Assembly: GCA_024763215.1 (NCBI GenBank)
Contig: JANTFX010000023.1
Location: 1 to 33,956 of the forward strand
From: Candidatus Krumholzibacteriia bacterium
GTDB lineage: Bacteria > Krumholzibacteriota > Krumholzibacteriia > LZORAL124-64-63
Direction of reading: 5' to 3'
Length of the DNA stretch: 33,956 nt
The notes under the pieces are model-generated. The model was not told the DNA's origin and ran no database searches. It worked only from the letters and a program-made list of their open reading frames with translations. Positions 18,108 through 26,803 of the stretch are shown in pieces; the first letter of the stretch is position 1; every line of letters begins with the position of its first letter. Made by a program: the position numbers and the translations under genes.

Positions 18108-18148
18108 GTTCCTTGTCCGGAATTCCTACTGCAGCCACATGGGTTTTC

Positions 18149-18164
18149 TTCATGCAAACTTCAT
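18149..18164 (+). promoter_or_regulatory. Putative response-regulator site TTCAT-N6-TTCAT upstream of the PepSY-like gene
   Basis: Direct repeats TTCAT at 18149-18153 and 18160-18164, one helical turn (11 bp) apart, end 64 bp before the ATG at 18228. Spacing and form fit OmpR/PhoB-family sites (compare CTTAAT-type repeats of PmrA/QseB). The same element occurs upstream of the efflux operon at 26622-26637. Confidence 0.6.
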
Positions 18165-18227
18165 ACTGTGGCGGGAAAGTCCGACCGTCGGACCACTGGT
18201 CACCAAAATACTCCAAGGAGGTCTTCC

Positions 18228-18764
18228 ATGAATCGTGTCCGTAAACCAATTCTCAACACCGTCGTCCTGGGTATTATCCTCACGATGACCTCGGCATGTT
18301 CAGCACTGGCCGGGGAAACCGAGATCACCATGAAGGATCTGCCCACGGCCGTCCTGGCCTCATTCCACAAGGCCTATCCCAAGGCCGAAATCAAGGGCAC
18401 CGCGCAGGAAACCGAAAAAGGGGAAACCTACTTCGAGATCGAAAGCGTGGACAACGGGTTATCTCGTGACCTACTATATCTTGCCGACGGCACGGTTGTC
18501 GAGATCGAGGAATCTGTCGACCCGGCCAAATTGCCCGCATCGGTCAAGGCGTTCGTCAAAAACAAGTACCCGCATGGAAAAATCGCCGCGGCCGAAAAGA
18601 ATTTCCGGGATGGCGCCACGACTTACGACTTGAGGGTCGTTTCCGGAGAAACGGTCGCGGACCTGGTGGTCGGGCCGAAGGGGAAACTCATCTCGATGCA
18701 CGAAGCCGACAATGAACAGCAGGAAGAATCCGGCACAAAAGAAAATGATGAGGATAAAGATTAG
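18228..18764 (+). CDS. PepSY-like (DUF2874, BLIP-like) periplasmic protein
   Basis: 178 residues with a signal peptide ending SACSALAGE. Two tandem repeats of the PF11396-type domain follow: LPTAVLASFHKAYPKAEIKG with DLLYLADGTVVEIEE (about 38-102), and LPASVKAFVKNKYPHGKIAA with DLVVGPKGKLISMHEAD (about 105-167). The tail is very acidic (EQQEESGTKENDEDKD). Small PepSY-type proteins often sit beside OmpR-type two-component genes and are induced by them. The ATG at 18228 has AAGGAGG upstream; the longer in-frame frame through rlmH's end is not used. Likely a target or accessory of the regulator downstream. Function is unknown; metal or envelope-stress response is inference. Confidence 0.85.
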   Translation: MNRVRKPILNTVVLGIILTMTSACSALAGETEITMKDLPTAVLASFHKAYPKAEIKGTAQETEKGETYFEIESVDNGLSRDLLYLADGTVVEIEESVDPAKLPASVKAFVKNKYPHGKIAAAEKNFRDGATTYDLRVVSGETVADLVVGPKGKLISMHEADNEQQEESGTKENDEDKD

Positions 18765-18787
18765 CCCCCTGTTCAAGTTGCCCGGTG

Positions 18788-18814
18788 GAGCGGCCGGGAA
18801 ATTCCCGGCCGCTC
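18788..18814 (+). terminator. Terminator-like hairpin after the PepSY-like gene
   Basis: A 13-base perfect inverted repeat (GAGCGGCCGGGAA and its complement) around a single base, so effectively an 11-bp stem with a 5-nt loop, 24 bp after the stop. No long T-run follows. It separates the PepSY gene from the regulator gene. Confidence 0.6.
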
Positions 18815-18864
18815 GTCGTTGAGGGATTGGACGAACAGGGTCAGACTGACGGGATTTGATTGGC

Positions 18865-19539
18865 ATGCGTATTCTGATCATCGAAGATTATCCCCCGCTC
18901 CGAAATTCCCTGGCCAAGGGCTTGAGGGAAATCGGCCACGCCGTGGATGCCACCGGCGACGGTGAGGAGGGGAAATGGTTTCTGGAGGAATTCGATTTCG
19001 ACATCCTCGTGCTTGACCTTATGCTGCCGGGGATGGACGGCCTGAGCATTTTAAAATGGCTGCGGAGGGCCAAGCGGCCTACGCGCGTCTTGATCCTTAC
19101 GGCCAAGGACACCGTGGAAGACAAGGTTCGAGGTTTGGATCTGGGCGCCGATGATTACCTGGTCAAACCGTTTGCATTTGCAGAGCTCCTGGCAAGAATT
19201 AACGTGCTGGCCAGAAGACAGAATGCCTTGGACGAGCCGACGCTCCAACTGGGGGAATTGAACATCGACACCAGCAACCGCTTGGCCCGTTGGGCCGGGA
19301 ATCCGCTGGCCCTGACTCCGAAGGAATATTATCTGCTTGAACTTCTGGTCCGGCGACGGGGTCGGATTCTGAGCCGGGACCAGATATGGAACAGCCTCTA
19401 TGATGCCAACGCCGAAAGCAACAGCAACGTTATCGATGTGTTCATCCGCTCGTTGCGCCGCAAGCTGGAAATGGCGGGAGCCCCGCCCTTGATCAAAACC
19501 CGCCGCGGATTCGGATATACCATTGAAGGCCCATCGTGA
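18865..19539 (+). CDS. OmpR/PhoB-family response regulator
   Basis: 224 residues. The N-terminal receiver has ILIIEDYPPLRNSL (acidic pocket), phosphorylation site Asp51 in VLDLMLPGMDG, ILTAKD and GADDYLVKPF. The C-terminal winged helix (about 125-222) shows ALTPKEYYLLELLVRRRG, then SNVIDVFIRSLRRKLE and IKTRRGFGYTI. It overlaps the kinase gene by 4 bp (GTGA). The start ATG at 18865 begins at the first receiver strand; a TTG at 18856 is also possible. Proposed targets are the PepSY gene and the efflux operon through TTCAT repeats. Confidence 0.95.
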   Translation: MRILIIEDYPPLRNSLAKGLREIGHAVDATGDGEEGKWFLEEFDFDILVLDLMLPGMDGLSILKWLRRAKRPTRVLILTAKDTVEDKVRGLDLGADDYLVKPFAFAELLARINVLARRQNALDEPTLQLGELNIDTSNRLARWAGNPLALTPKEYYLLELLVRRRGRILSRDQIWNSLYDANAESNSNVIDVFIRSLRRKLEMAGAPPLIKTRRGFGYTIEGPS

Positions 19540-20957
19540 CCCTCTCTTTGCGCCAGAAAATGATCCTGCGGGTTGGCCTGGCGGTCATCCTCATTCTGGT
19601 CATATCGGGAATTATTTTGAATCTGTTTGTTTCATCCGACATCCAGAAGGGGTTTGATGCCAGGTTACTGGATGGTGCCCGGCTATTGGAATCCGAGGTT
19701 GTCGTCAAATGTGATTCCGTCGTGTTCGATTTGACGGAATTCCATCTGGGCTCCGTTGCCGACAAGGACCTGATTCAACTCACGGGTCCCGGAAAGGTAA
19801 TCCATTTCCGATCACCAGAATTGCAGGAAATGACCCTTCCGGTACCCGCGTTGAGTGCCGGCAATTGGGCCTTTACGAATGTTCATCTTGATGACGGGGT
19901 ACATCTTCGCTGCGTCCACCTGGCTTTCCATCCGCACCTGGGTGATAGTGACGAGGAGGAGGATGATACCATCTCATCGGCAAGGGCTCAGGACACCCTC
20001 GTCATACTCACAATCGGCCGCAATGCCCACTTTCTCGAACAATCCATTGTTCGTATCCGAGTCATCCTGATTGCGGTGGCCGTAGTAACTTTTATCGTCC
20101 TGATACTTGCCCTGCTGGCCGTGATCGGGGCCACTCTGGGCCCCGTGGAAGATCTGGCCCAGGGCATCGCCGGGTTTGATCCCGGCCATTCGGGCAAAAG
20201 ATTCGCCATCAGGGGACTGCCCAGGGAATTCTACCCCGTTGTTGACCGCTTGAACGACCTGCTTCTCCGGCTGCAGGCCACCCTCGACCGCGAAAAAACA
20301 TTCTCAGCCGATTTTTCCCACGAGATTAGGACTCCCTTGGCCGGATTGCAGTCTACCCTTGAAGTGGGCTTGCTCAAGCCCCGTACGCCCAGGGAATACG
20401 AAATGATATTGCAGGAATGCCTGGGTATATCCGGGAGCATGCAATCAATTACCCAGGCCATGTTGACCCTCAAGCGCCTGGAATACGGAGCCACGACAGT
20501 TGAAAAGACCACCTTTCCGGTCCGTGGCATGATTGAAGACCTGGCGGCTGAATTTACGGCCCCGGCCCGACAAAAAGCGATGAGTATTCAGCTTGAGGTG
20601 GAATCGGATATGGTTCTTCATACAGACCGGAAGCTATTCGAACTTGCGGTTCGGAACATCATTGACAACGCGATTTCCCATGGCGAAGCCGGAAGCACGG
20701 TCACGATATCAGGCACCCAAACAGCAACTGGAGTTTATATCGAGGTGGCCAACCCGGGTTGCGGGCTTTCCCGGGATGAAGCCCAGGATCTTCGTGCCAG
20801 GTTTCGGCGAGGAGATAAAAGTCGTGCCGTAGAGGGTGGACATACGGGGCTGGGGCTTGCTCTGGTCGACGGCATTGGCAAGGTTTTGGATTTTTCGGTT
20901 GTCATCGATGTGGATGCGGCCGGTTACTATCGGATCCGGTTTGAATTCAAACCATAA
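19536..20957 (+). CDS. Two-component sensor histidine kinase
   Basis: 473 residues, starting at GTG within the regulator's stop. TM1 (about 9-30) and TM2 (about 165-195) flank a periplasmic sensor domain with an acidic patch (GDSDEEEDDT). HAMP follows, then HisKA with His262 in FSHEIRTPLAGL, and the ATPase with N-box NIIDNAISHG and G-box GHTGLGLALVDG. It resembles the QseC/PmrB type of metal or envelope sensors. The acidic periplasmic stretch could bind cations, which is speculative. Confidence 0.94.
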   Translation: MTLSLRQKMILRVGLAVILILVISGIILNLFVSSDIQKGFDARLLDGARLLESEVVVKCDSVVFDLTEFHLGSVADKDLIQLTGPGKVIHFRSPELQEMTLPVPALSAGNWAFTNVHLDDGVHLRCVHLAFHPHLGDSDEEEDDTISSARAQDTLVILTIGRNAHFLEQSIVRIRVILIAVAVVTFIVLILALLAVIGATLGPVEDLAQGIAGFDPGHSGKRFAIRGLPREFYPVVDRLNDLLLRLQATLDREKTFSADFSHEIRTPLAGLQSTLEVGLLKPRTPREYEMILQECLGISGSMQSITQAMLTLKRLEYGATTVEKTTFPVRGMIEDLAAEFTAPARQKAMSIQLEVESDMVLHTDRKLFELAVRNIIDNAISHGEAGSTVTISGTQTATGVYIEVANPGCGLSRDEAQDLRARFRRGDKSRAVEGGHTGLGLALVDGIGKVLDFSVVIDVDAAGYYRIRFEFKP

Positions 20958-21023
20958 TACAATGCCGGCGGCACAACACGAATTCTTCCGGGGAATGAGG
21001 GTCTCGTTCCAGGGCATTGGCGG

Positions 21024-22394
21024 TCACTGCCCCGGCACCTCTCCACCGATAGCCGTGGCAAGCGCCACGCGCAACTCCATGCGGGCCTGATGAAGGACAA
21101 GCTGTTGCAGCCGCAAGTCCAGCAGTTGCATGCGGACCTGTTGCCAGGCCAAACGACCGACATCACCGCTTTCCACGGCAGATTGTTCCGCTGATTCGAT
21201 TCCCGCCAGTGATTCGATCCCCCGTCGAGTTTCCCGGACCTGTTCGGCAAATAAACTATCCTCAACGGCAATTCGGGAGACATTGGCCCGTACCATGGCG
21301 ATACGGGCTTCGAATTCATGCTGTAGGCGGGTTCTGGTGGCTCGAGCTGAAGCAATACCGCCCTGGTTCCGGTCAAAAAGCGGCAAACCAAGAGTGACGA
21401 ACCCACCCAGGAATTTGAGTGCTGATTCGTTTCTCTGTGAGATGACCCCGATGGAAAGCGAAGGAAACTGCGCCGACACGGCTTCCCGCACCCTGGCTTC
21501 CTGGGCGCTGTAGCCGATTTCGAGGGCCGCAAGATCCAGACGTCGACCCACAGCGAGCGTAACCAGACCAGATGCGGGGGGCAAGGCCGGGAAGGTTTGG
21601 TTATCCGGGAGAAAAACATCGATCCTTGTTGCGGGAGGCAGCCCGAGAAGACGATTCAATCGGGAGCGGACGGAAGCGGCTTCCCTGTCCAGATCCCCCT
21701 TTTGCTGCTTTAGACTCTCCAGGGAGGCGCGATGCACACCCAGGTCTTCAATGGTGACATCGCCATCGGCAACTGCCCCTGCCAACATCGTCACCGTTTC
21801 CCTCTCCGTCTTTATCTGATCCTCTAGCAAAACCAGGCGACGGCCCAGCATGGCAAACCGGATAGCGACCAAGCGTGCGGCCTGCGCCACCTCCCATTCC
21901 CGCCAGGCAATCCCCAGATCAACAGCTTCAAGTTCAGACGAAGCGGCCGCAACACCGGCAGCGCGGCCGAGCAGGGGGCTCAGCCCCATACTCAGACCGA
22001 GGTTGTACGCATCAACCGTTCCGGACGATCCCGGGCCGTACGGGTTGTCCAACTCCGCGGAAAATTCCGGGTTGGGGAGGATTCCCGCCCCGATAAGCTG
22101 GGCGGCAGTTTCGCCGTGGGCGTCGCGCACGACCGCCAGTTCAGGGTTGGCGAGTACCGCCAAGATGGATGCTTCGTCCGGGGAAAGCCCGTCGGCGAGG
22201 TCAATCTTCATGGGTTTGAGCAGGGGGTGTTTGAAACTTGCCGCCCGCACTTTCAGCTGCTCCAGATCCGGTTCCCCGGCCGTGGCAATTTTCCCGGCAT
22301 CCGGCAATGGCCGGGGATTGTAGGTAGCGCATCCGGACAGGGCCTGCAGCAAGGCCATGACTGCAACCGCTGGAATCAAGGACGATATCTTCAA
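21024..22394 (-). CDS. TolC-family outer-membrane efflux lipoprotein
   Basis: 456 residues with a lipobox (LSGC, Cys22). The typical outer-membrane factor pattern follows: ILAVLANPELAVVRDAHGE, then GILPNPEFSAELDNPYG, long helices, and a second repeat with VGRRLDLAALEIGYSAQEA, GFVTLGLPLFDRNQGGIASA. It forms the exit duct of the tripartite pump with the two upstream genes. The start appears to be TTG at 22394, with GGAGG 7 nt upstream. It lies 22 bp after the pump gene and converges with the kinase gene across 66 bp in which I found no convincing terminator. Confidence 0.92.
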   Translation of the reverse strand: MKISSLIPAVAVMALLQALSGCATYNPRPLPDAGKIATAGEPDLEQLKVRAASFKHPLLKPMKIDLADGLSPDEASILAVLANPELAVVRDAHGETAAQLIGAGILPNPEFSAELDNPYGPGSSGTVDAYNLGLSMGLSPLLGRAAGVAAASSELEAVDLGIAWREWEVAQAARLVAIRFAMLGRRLVLLEDQIKTERETVTMLAGAVADGDVTIEDLGVHRASLESLKQQKGDLDREAASVRSRLNRLLGLPPATRIDVFLPDNQTFPALPPASGLVTLAVGRRLDLAALEIGYSAQEARVREAVSAQFPSLSIGVISQRNESALKFLGGFVTLGLPLFDRNQGGIASARATRTRLQHEFEARIAMVRANVSRIAVEDSLFAEQVRETRRGIESLAGIESAEQSAVESGDVGRLAWQQVRMQLLDLRLQQLVLHQARMELRVALATAIGGEVPGQ

Positions 22395-22416
22395 TGCCGT
22401 GCCTCCGTCAGCTTGC

Positions 22417-25400
22417 TCATGGTGCCTTTTCCCTGGAAATCAACTTGAAGATGACAGGAAGAACCAGCAAGACCAGGGGGATGGTCAGAATCAATCCGGC
22501 TATGATGGCGATAGCCAACGGCTGCAACATGGCGGCACCCTCCCCGATGGCCGCGGCGAGTGGAATAAGGGCTAGGATCGCTGCCAAGGCGGTCATCAGG
22601 ATCGGGCGGAACCGGAGTTTCCCGGCCTCGACCAGAGCCTCATCGAAAGGCAACTTGCGAGCGGATTCCTGCATTTGAGTCATGAAAAAAATACCGGCTT
22701 CCGAGGACATTCCAATGATCATGGTCAGCCCCATCATGGAGGAAATATTCAGTTCCGTCCCGGTCCACCACAACCCGGAGAAAACTCCGGTCGCAGCCAG
22801 GATATCGGTCAGGAGAATCGCCAGGGGAGAGGCAAGGCGTTCATACATGATCAGCAGCAATGTGAACACAAGGGCGATGGCGGCCAGGAGAACACCCAGC
22901 AGGCCCCTGAAGGATTGTTTCTGCTGGGCATACAGACCACCGAAGCGCACATACATTCCAGTGGGCAAGGACGACCCGGCCAGAGCGGCTTTCACATCCT
23001 GCATCACCGAACCCATGTCCCGTCCGGAGATGCGACCCGTAACGGCAATCATGGTTTTGAGATTCTCACGTACGATCTGCGGTTGTCCTGTGACCAGTTC
23101 AAAATCCGCCACCCGGCCAAGGGGGACAGTGATGCCTGAAATGGTGCGCAGGCGGAGCCGGCGTATGGCATCCACACTCGAACGGACGTTCGGCTGCGTC
23201 CATACCCGAACACCCACCATTTTTTCCCCCTGTTGTACCTGGGTGGAAACCTCACCATTCAAGGCAATGGCCGCCAGACGGGTGATACTGTCCACATTCA
23301 GGCCCAGAACCTGGGCCTTGACCCGGTCGACATGAATGTCCAAGGCATCCCCCGCCATGACCACCCCGTTTTTCACATCCACGATATTGGGAATATTCGC
23401 AATGGCCCGGGCTATCCGGGTACCTTCCGCACGCAGAGTATCCGGATTATTGCCGAACAGCTTGATCTCGATCGGCTGGGGAACAGCGATCAGATCCCCG
23501 ATGAGATCCTCCATCAGCTGAGCAAGCTCTATTTCGAGGCCGGGGACTCTGTGCAGCACTTTGTTCCGGACTTCATCCATCACCTTGTCCAGGGGACGGC
23601 GAGGCATGGGTTTGAGCCGAATGAAATAGTCTCCCTCGTTGGCCTCGGTAAGCCCACCCCCCAGGGCGAAACCCGTCCGCCGCGAGTAAGTGGCCACTTC
23701 CGGCGTCTCGGCCAGAATGCCTTCGATCAGCCGCAGCCGGCGATCGGTTTCGGACAAGGATGTCCCGGCGGGCGAACGATAGTCCAGGATGAACCCTCCT
23801 TCGTCCATCTTGGGCATGAACCCGCTACCAACGTTACGGAAGGAAATCCAGCCCAGAAGAAGGAGCGGCAGGACCACGGCGATCAGTAGGGCCGGTCTGG
23901 CAAGCAGGCTGCGCAGGATCTTTTCATACACCTTGATGATTGTTCCGAAGATGCGTCCGACATCCTCCCTTGCGGCATCCTTGGCGCTCAAAAAAACATC
24001 GGCAAGGACCGGAACCACCACCGCGGCGAAAAGGTATGAGACGGCCAGGGCCGAAACCATGGTCAGGGACAAGGCCTTGAAGAACGCGCCCGTGACACCG
24101 GACAGGTAGGCCAGCGGGGCAAAGATGACAATGGTGGCCAGGGAGGACCCGGTCAAAGCCGGCAACATCTCCTCAGCAGCCATGGTAACGATACCGCGGC
24201 GTTCTCCCGTTTCCTGGCGCAAGCGGCGGATGATGTGTTCCACCACCACAATGCCATCATCGATTATCAAACCGACGGCAGCGGCCATCCCGCCAAGCGT
24301 CATGATATTCAGGCTCATATGAAAAACCCGCAGGAGCAGCCCGGTGGCCGCCAGAACTGCCGGAACGGCAACGGCCACCACGAGGGTGATCCGCCAATTG
24401 CGGAGAAACAGCAGAAGCACCCCGATGGCGAGCACGACCCCGATGAAAATGGCATCCCTGACGGATTTCGAGGCTGCGGTTATCAAGGTTGACTGGTCAT
24501 ACCAGACATTCATTTGAATATCTTTTGACAAGGTGGCCCGGAACTCCTGCAGCTTTTCCCGAATGTCGCGGGAAATATGGACCGTGTTGCCGTTCGGCTG
24601 TTGATAAATATTGACCAGTACGGCATCCCGGCCATCGGCTATGGCCCGCGTCCACTCCGGCTTGGCTGAGTCGGCGATGATGGCCACATCGGAAAGCAGC
24701 ACCGAACCCGTTGGCCCGTCCCGGACGATGACATTTCCCAAATCCTTCACCGTTCCGAATTGCGTATCCGAGAGGATGAGATATAACTTTTCATTCTCCT
24801 CGAGCCGGCCCACTGCCTGGACCACATTGGCCGCTGATACCGCCGCCACGATGTCCTCCAGCGTAAGTCCGACGGCTTCGACCTTGGCCGGATCCAGTAT
24901 GACCTGGTATTCCTCGGTTCGCCCTCCCAATACTTTGATCCTTGCAACACCTGAGACGGTGGATATCCGGGGGCGGAGTTGGAAAAGCGCCATATCACGA
25001 AGGTCGACCAGGCTGTGGTCTTGCGAGGTCAAACTCAGCCCCATCACCGGAAAGACGGTGGTGTCCATCCGTCGTACTTCATAGTGCAGACCCGGCGGCA
25101 AGTCGGGCAAAACCTGGGCTATGGCGGACTCCACCTGGAGCGTGGCTGCTATCATATCCAGGCCCCAGTCGAGGGTAGCGGAAATATCGCAACTACCCCG
25201 CGAGGTGGTCGAACGCACGGAACGCACCCCGGGAACCGTTCTGACAGCTTCCTCCAGGTGACGGGTAACTTCGGCAACCATACGGTCCGCGGGACGATCG
25301 CCGGCATCGGCGGTGACGACAATGCGGGGGAAGGTAGTGTGCGGGAAGAGCCCCACCGGCAGGTTCAAAAGGGCGGCGACGCCACCGCCGGCAAGGATCG

Positions 25401-25455
25401 CCATGATAAAGATGATGCTGCGCCGGTGATCCTCCAACCGCTGCTTGAGTGTCAT
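22417..25455 (-). CDS. RND-family efflux pump, inner-membrane subunit
   Basis: 1012 residues, 12 membrane helices in two halves, each with a large periplasmic loop. Supporting motifs are LPVGLFPHTTFPRIVVTADA, VEEVT-like EVTRHLEEAVRTVPGVRSV, and the TM4 proton-relay region GLIIDDGIVVVEHI (about 395-408) with two adjacent Asp. The second half begins near LLARPALLIAVVLPLLLLGW and contains GLTMIIGMSSEAGIFFMTQ. The sequence is closer to HAE1/CusA-like generic pumps than to AcrB. The substrate is not predictable with confidence. It overlaps the adaptor stop by 4 bp (ATGA). Confidence 0.94.
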   Translation of the reverse strand: MTLKQRLEDHRRSIIFIMAILAGGGVAALLNLPVGLFPHTTFPRIVVTADAGDRPADRMVAEVTRHLEEAVRTVPGVRSVRSTTSRGSCDISATLDWGLDMIAATLQVESAIAQVLPDLPPGLHYEVRRMDTTVFPVMGLSLTSQDHSLVDLRDMALFQLRPRISTVSGVARIKVLGGRTEEYQVILDPAKVEAVGLTLEDIVAAVSAANVVQAVGRLEENEKLYLILSDTQFGTVKDLGNVIVRDGPTGSVLLSDVAIIADSAKPEWTRAIADGRDAVLVNIYQQPNGNTVHISRDIREKLQEFRATLSKDIQMNVWYDQSTLITAASKSVRDAIFIGVVLAIGVLLLFLRNWRITLVVAVAVPAVLAATGLLLRVFHMSLNIMTLGGMAAAVGLIIDDGIVVVEHIIRRLRQETGERRGIVTMAAEEMLPALTGSSLATIVIFAPLAYLSGVTGAFFKALSLTMVSALAVSYLFAAVVVPVLADVFLSAKDAAREDVGRIFGTIIKVYEKILRSLLARPALLIAVVLPLLLLGWISFRNVGSGFMPKMDEGGFILDYRSPAGTSLSETDRRLRLIEGILAETPEVATYSRRTGFALGGGLTEANEGDYFIRLKPMPRRPLDKVMDEVRNKVLHRVPGLEIELAQLMEDLIGDLIAVPQPIEIKLFGNNPDTLRAEGTRIARAIANIPNIVDVKNGVVMAGDALDIHVDRVKAQVLGLNVDSITRLAAIALNGEVSTQVQQGEKMVGVRVWTQPNVRSSVDAIRRLRLRTISGITVPLGRVADFELVTGQPQIVRENLKTMIAVTGRISGRDMGSVMQDVKAALAGSSLPTGMYVRFGGLYAQQKQSFRGLLGVLLAAIALVFTLLLIMYERLASPLAILLTDILAATGVFSGLWWTGTELNISSMMGLTMIIGMSSEAGIFFMTQMQESARKLPFDEALVEAGKLRFRPILMTALAAILALIPLAAAIGEGAAMLQPLAIAIIAGLILTIPLVLLVLPVIFKLISREKAP

Positions 25456-26555
25456 GGCTGAGACCCCGCCTTCCCGGCCTGGTGCACGGCCATGCCTTCG
25501 GTCAGGCTTGTTCTTCCGGTCGTCACGACCACATCATCCGCCTGCAGGCCGGATTTGACCTGCACCCAGTGATCATTGGCAATGCCGGGGTGGATGGGGT
25601 GCCAATGTGCCCTGCCCTTATCGACCACGAAGACTCCTGTCACTCCGTCCTTTTCCAGCAGGGCTTCCCGCGGGATACGGAGGGAATCGGTTGCGGATTT
25701 TACCCCGATCCTCACGACGACTTTTGCCCCGGCAATCATCCAGACTGGAATCTCCTGCGGGTAAATGAACGATTCCACGAGTTGTGTGGCAGGGTCGACC
25801 ATCTGATGCAGATTGGCGAGAACCGCATGTGCCGTATCTTCCCCATGAGCTGGAAAAACAGGCAGGATTTCCACAGACATGCCGGGCTGCAATTGCACGG
25901 CATCCTCCGGCTCGAATCCCGCCCGAACAACGATTCCCGTGGCCGGAGCGAGCAGGAGCACCTCTTGCCCCGCGTGCACAATCATCCCCGAAGAAACCAG
26001 AACCTTGACCACAATCCCTGAAAAGGGTGCGTTGATGGACAGGCGCCCCTGTCCGGTATCCAGCCCGAAACCGGCCAGGACGGCCTTGATCGATTCCAGA
26101 TCCTTGCGGGCTGTCTGGACCGCTTCGTTGGTCGCCAGGTTTCGCGCGCGCAAACGTTCTATCCTGTCGAGCTTGCGCTGGGCGTATTCCAGATTGATTC
26201 GGGCCTGGGTCACCTCCAGGCTCGTTGAAGGCATTGGACCAAGCCATAGGAGAGGATCATTCCGGGTAATGGTCTGCCCCGGAGTCACCATGATCTGCAA
26301 TACCTGTCCCGAGGAAACGAAAGAGACGGTCTCGGTCTTGTGGGGATCGAACTCGACGGTTCCGAAGGTTTCCAACTGCTCTTCCACCGGGCCGACCTCG
26401 GCTTTGGCGGTTACGATGGTCGCCACCGGATCCGCAGCGGGATCATGCGCCTGACCGGAGCCGGAAGCCTTATCCTTCCCCCGGCACCCGGAAAGGAGAA
26501 TGATTGCGGCAAGGAAGCCCAACCATACACGGCCAGATGAAGTTGAAGTGTTCAT
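25452..26555 (-). CDS. RND periplasmic adaptor (membrane fusion) lipoprotein
   Basis: 367 residues with a lipobox (LLSGC, Cys24). The layout is that of HlyD/CusB-type adaptors: first barrel and lipoyl half (FVSSGQVLQIMVTPGQTI), coiled hairpin (LEYAQRKLDRIERLRARN), second lipoyl half (INAPFSGIVVKVLVSSGMIV), then barrel and membrane-proximal domains ending in SGLQADDVVVTTG. It is the first gene of the efflux operon, downstream of a TTCAT-repeat site. The ribosome binding site is weak. Confidence 0.93.
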   Translation of the reverse strand: MNTSTSSGRVWLGFLAAIILLSGCRGKDKASGSGQAHDPAADPVATIVTAKAEVGPVEEQLETFGTVEFDPHKTETVSFVSSGQVLQIMVTPGQTITRNDPLLWLGPMPSTSLEVTQARINLEYAQRKLDRIERLRARNLATNEAVQTARKDLESIKAVLAGFGLDTGQGRLSINAPFSGIVVKVLVSSGMIVHAGQEVLLLAPATGIVVRAGFEPEDAVQLQPGMSVEILPVFPAHGEDTAHAVLANLHQMVDPATQLVESFIYPQEIPVWMIAGAKVVVRIGVKSATDSLRIPREALLEKDGVTGVFVVDKGRAHWHPIHPGIANDHWVQVKSGLQADDVVVTTGRTSLTEGMAVHQAGKAGSQP

Positions 26556-26621
26556 TGTCTTGAGATCCCATTGTTATTGGTTTGCATGCCCATGGGTTGG
26601 GACACATAGTCCTGTCTTGAA

Positions 26622-26637
26622 ATGAAGATTTAATGAA
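26622..26637 (-). promoter_or_regulatory. Putative response-regulator site TTCAT-N6-TTCAT upstream of the efflux operon
   Basis: Read toward the adaptor gene (minus strand), TTCAT occurs twice, 11 bp apart (complements at 26633-26637 and 26622-26626), ending 67 bp before the ATG at 26555. Sequence, spacing, orientation and distance match the site before the PepSY-like gene. Confidence 0.6.
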
Positions 26638-26719
26638 AACAGGGTACCGGATCGCACAACAATCACTTCAATACTCAGGATTCCCATGATTTTTCCGGGC
26701 CAAACCCCGGCTCGTGTTC

Positions 26720-26725
26720 TATAAT
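26720..26725 (+). promoter_or_regulatory. Possible -10 element for the PEGA-protein operon
   Basis: A perfect TATAAT at 26720-26725, about 80 bp before the ATG at 26804. No good -35 at 16-18 bp was found, so this is a weak call. The rest of the 26556-26803 gap holds the efflux-operon site and nothing else I could identify. Confidence 0.3.
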
Positions 26726-26803
26726 TTCGCCGCCGTGCGCCTGCAGCGAAACCAGGCGCGTGCATTTTTTCCGTGGCCACGAAAACCAAGGGAAACCAAC
26801 ACG

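Noticed and set aside
20958-21023. Possible hairpin CAATGCC/GGCATTG between the kinase and TolC genes
   Set aside because: Only 7 bp with a loop of over 40 nt, so not a credible terminator.
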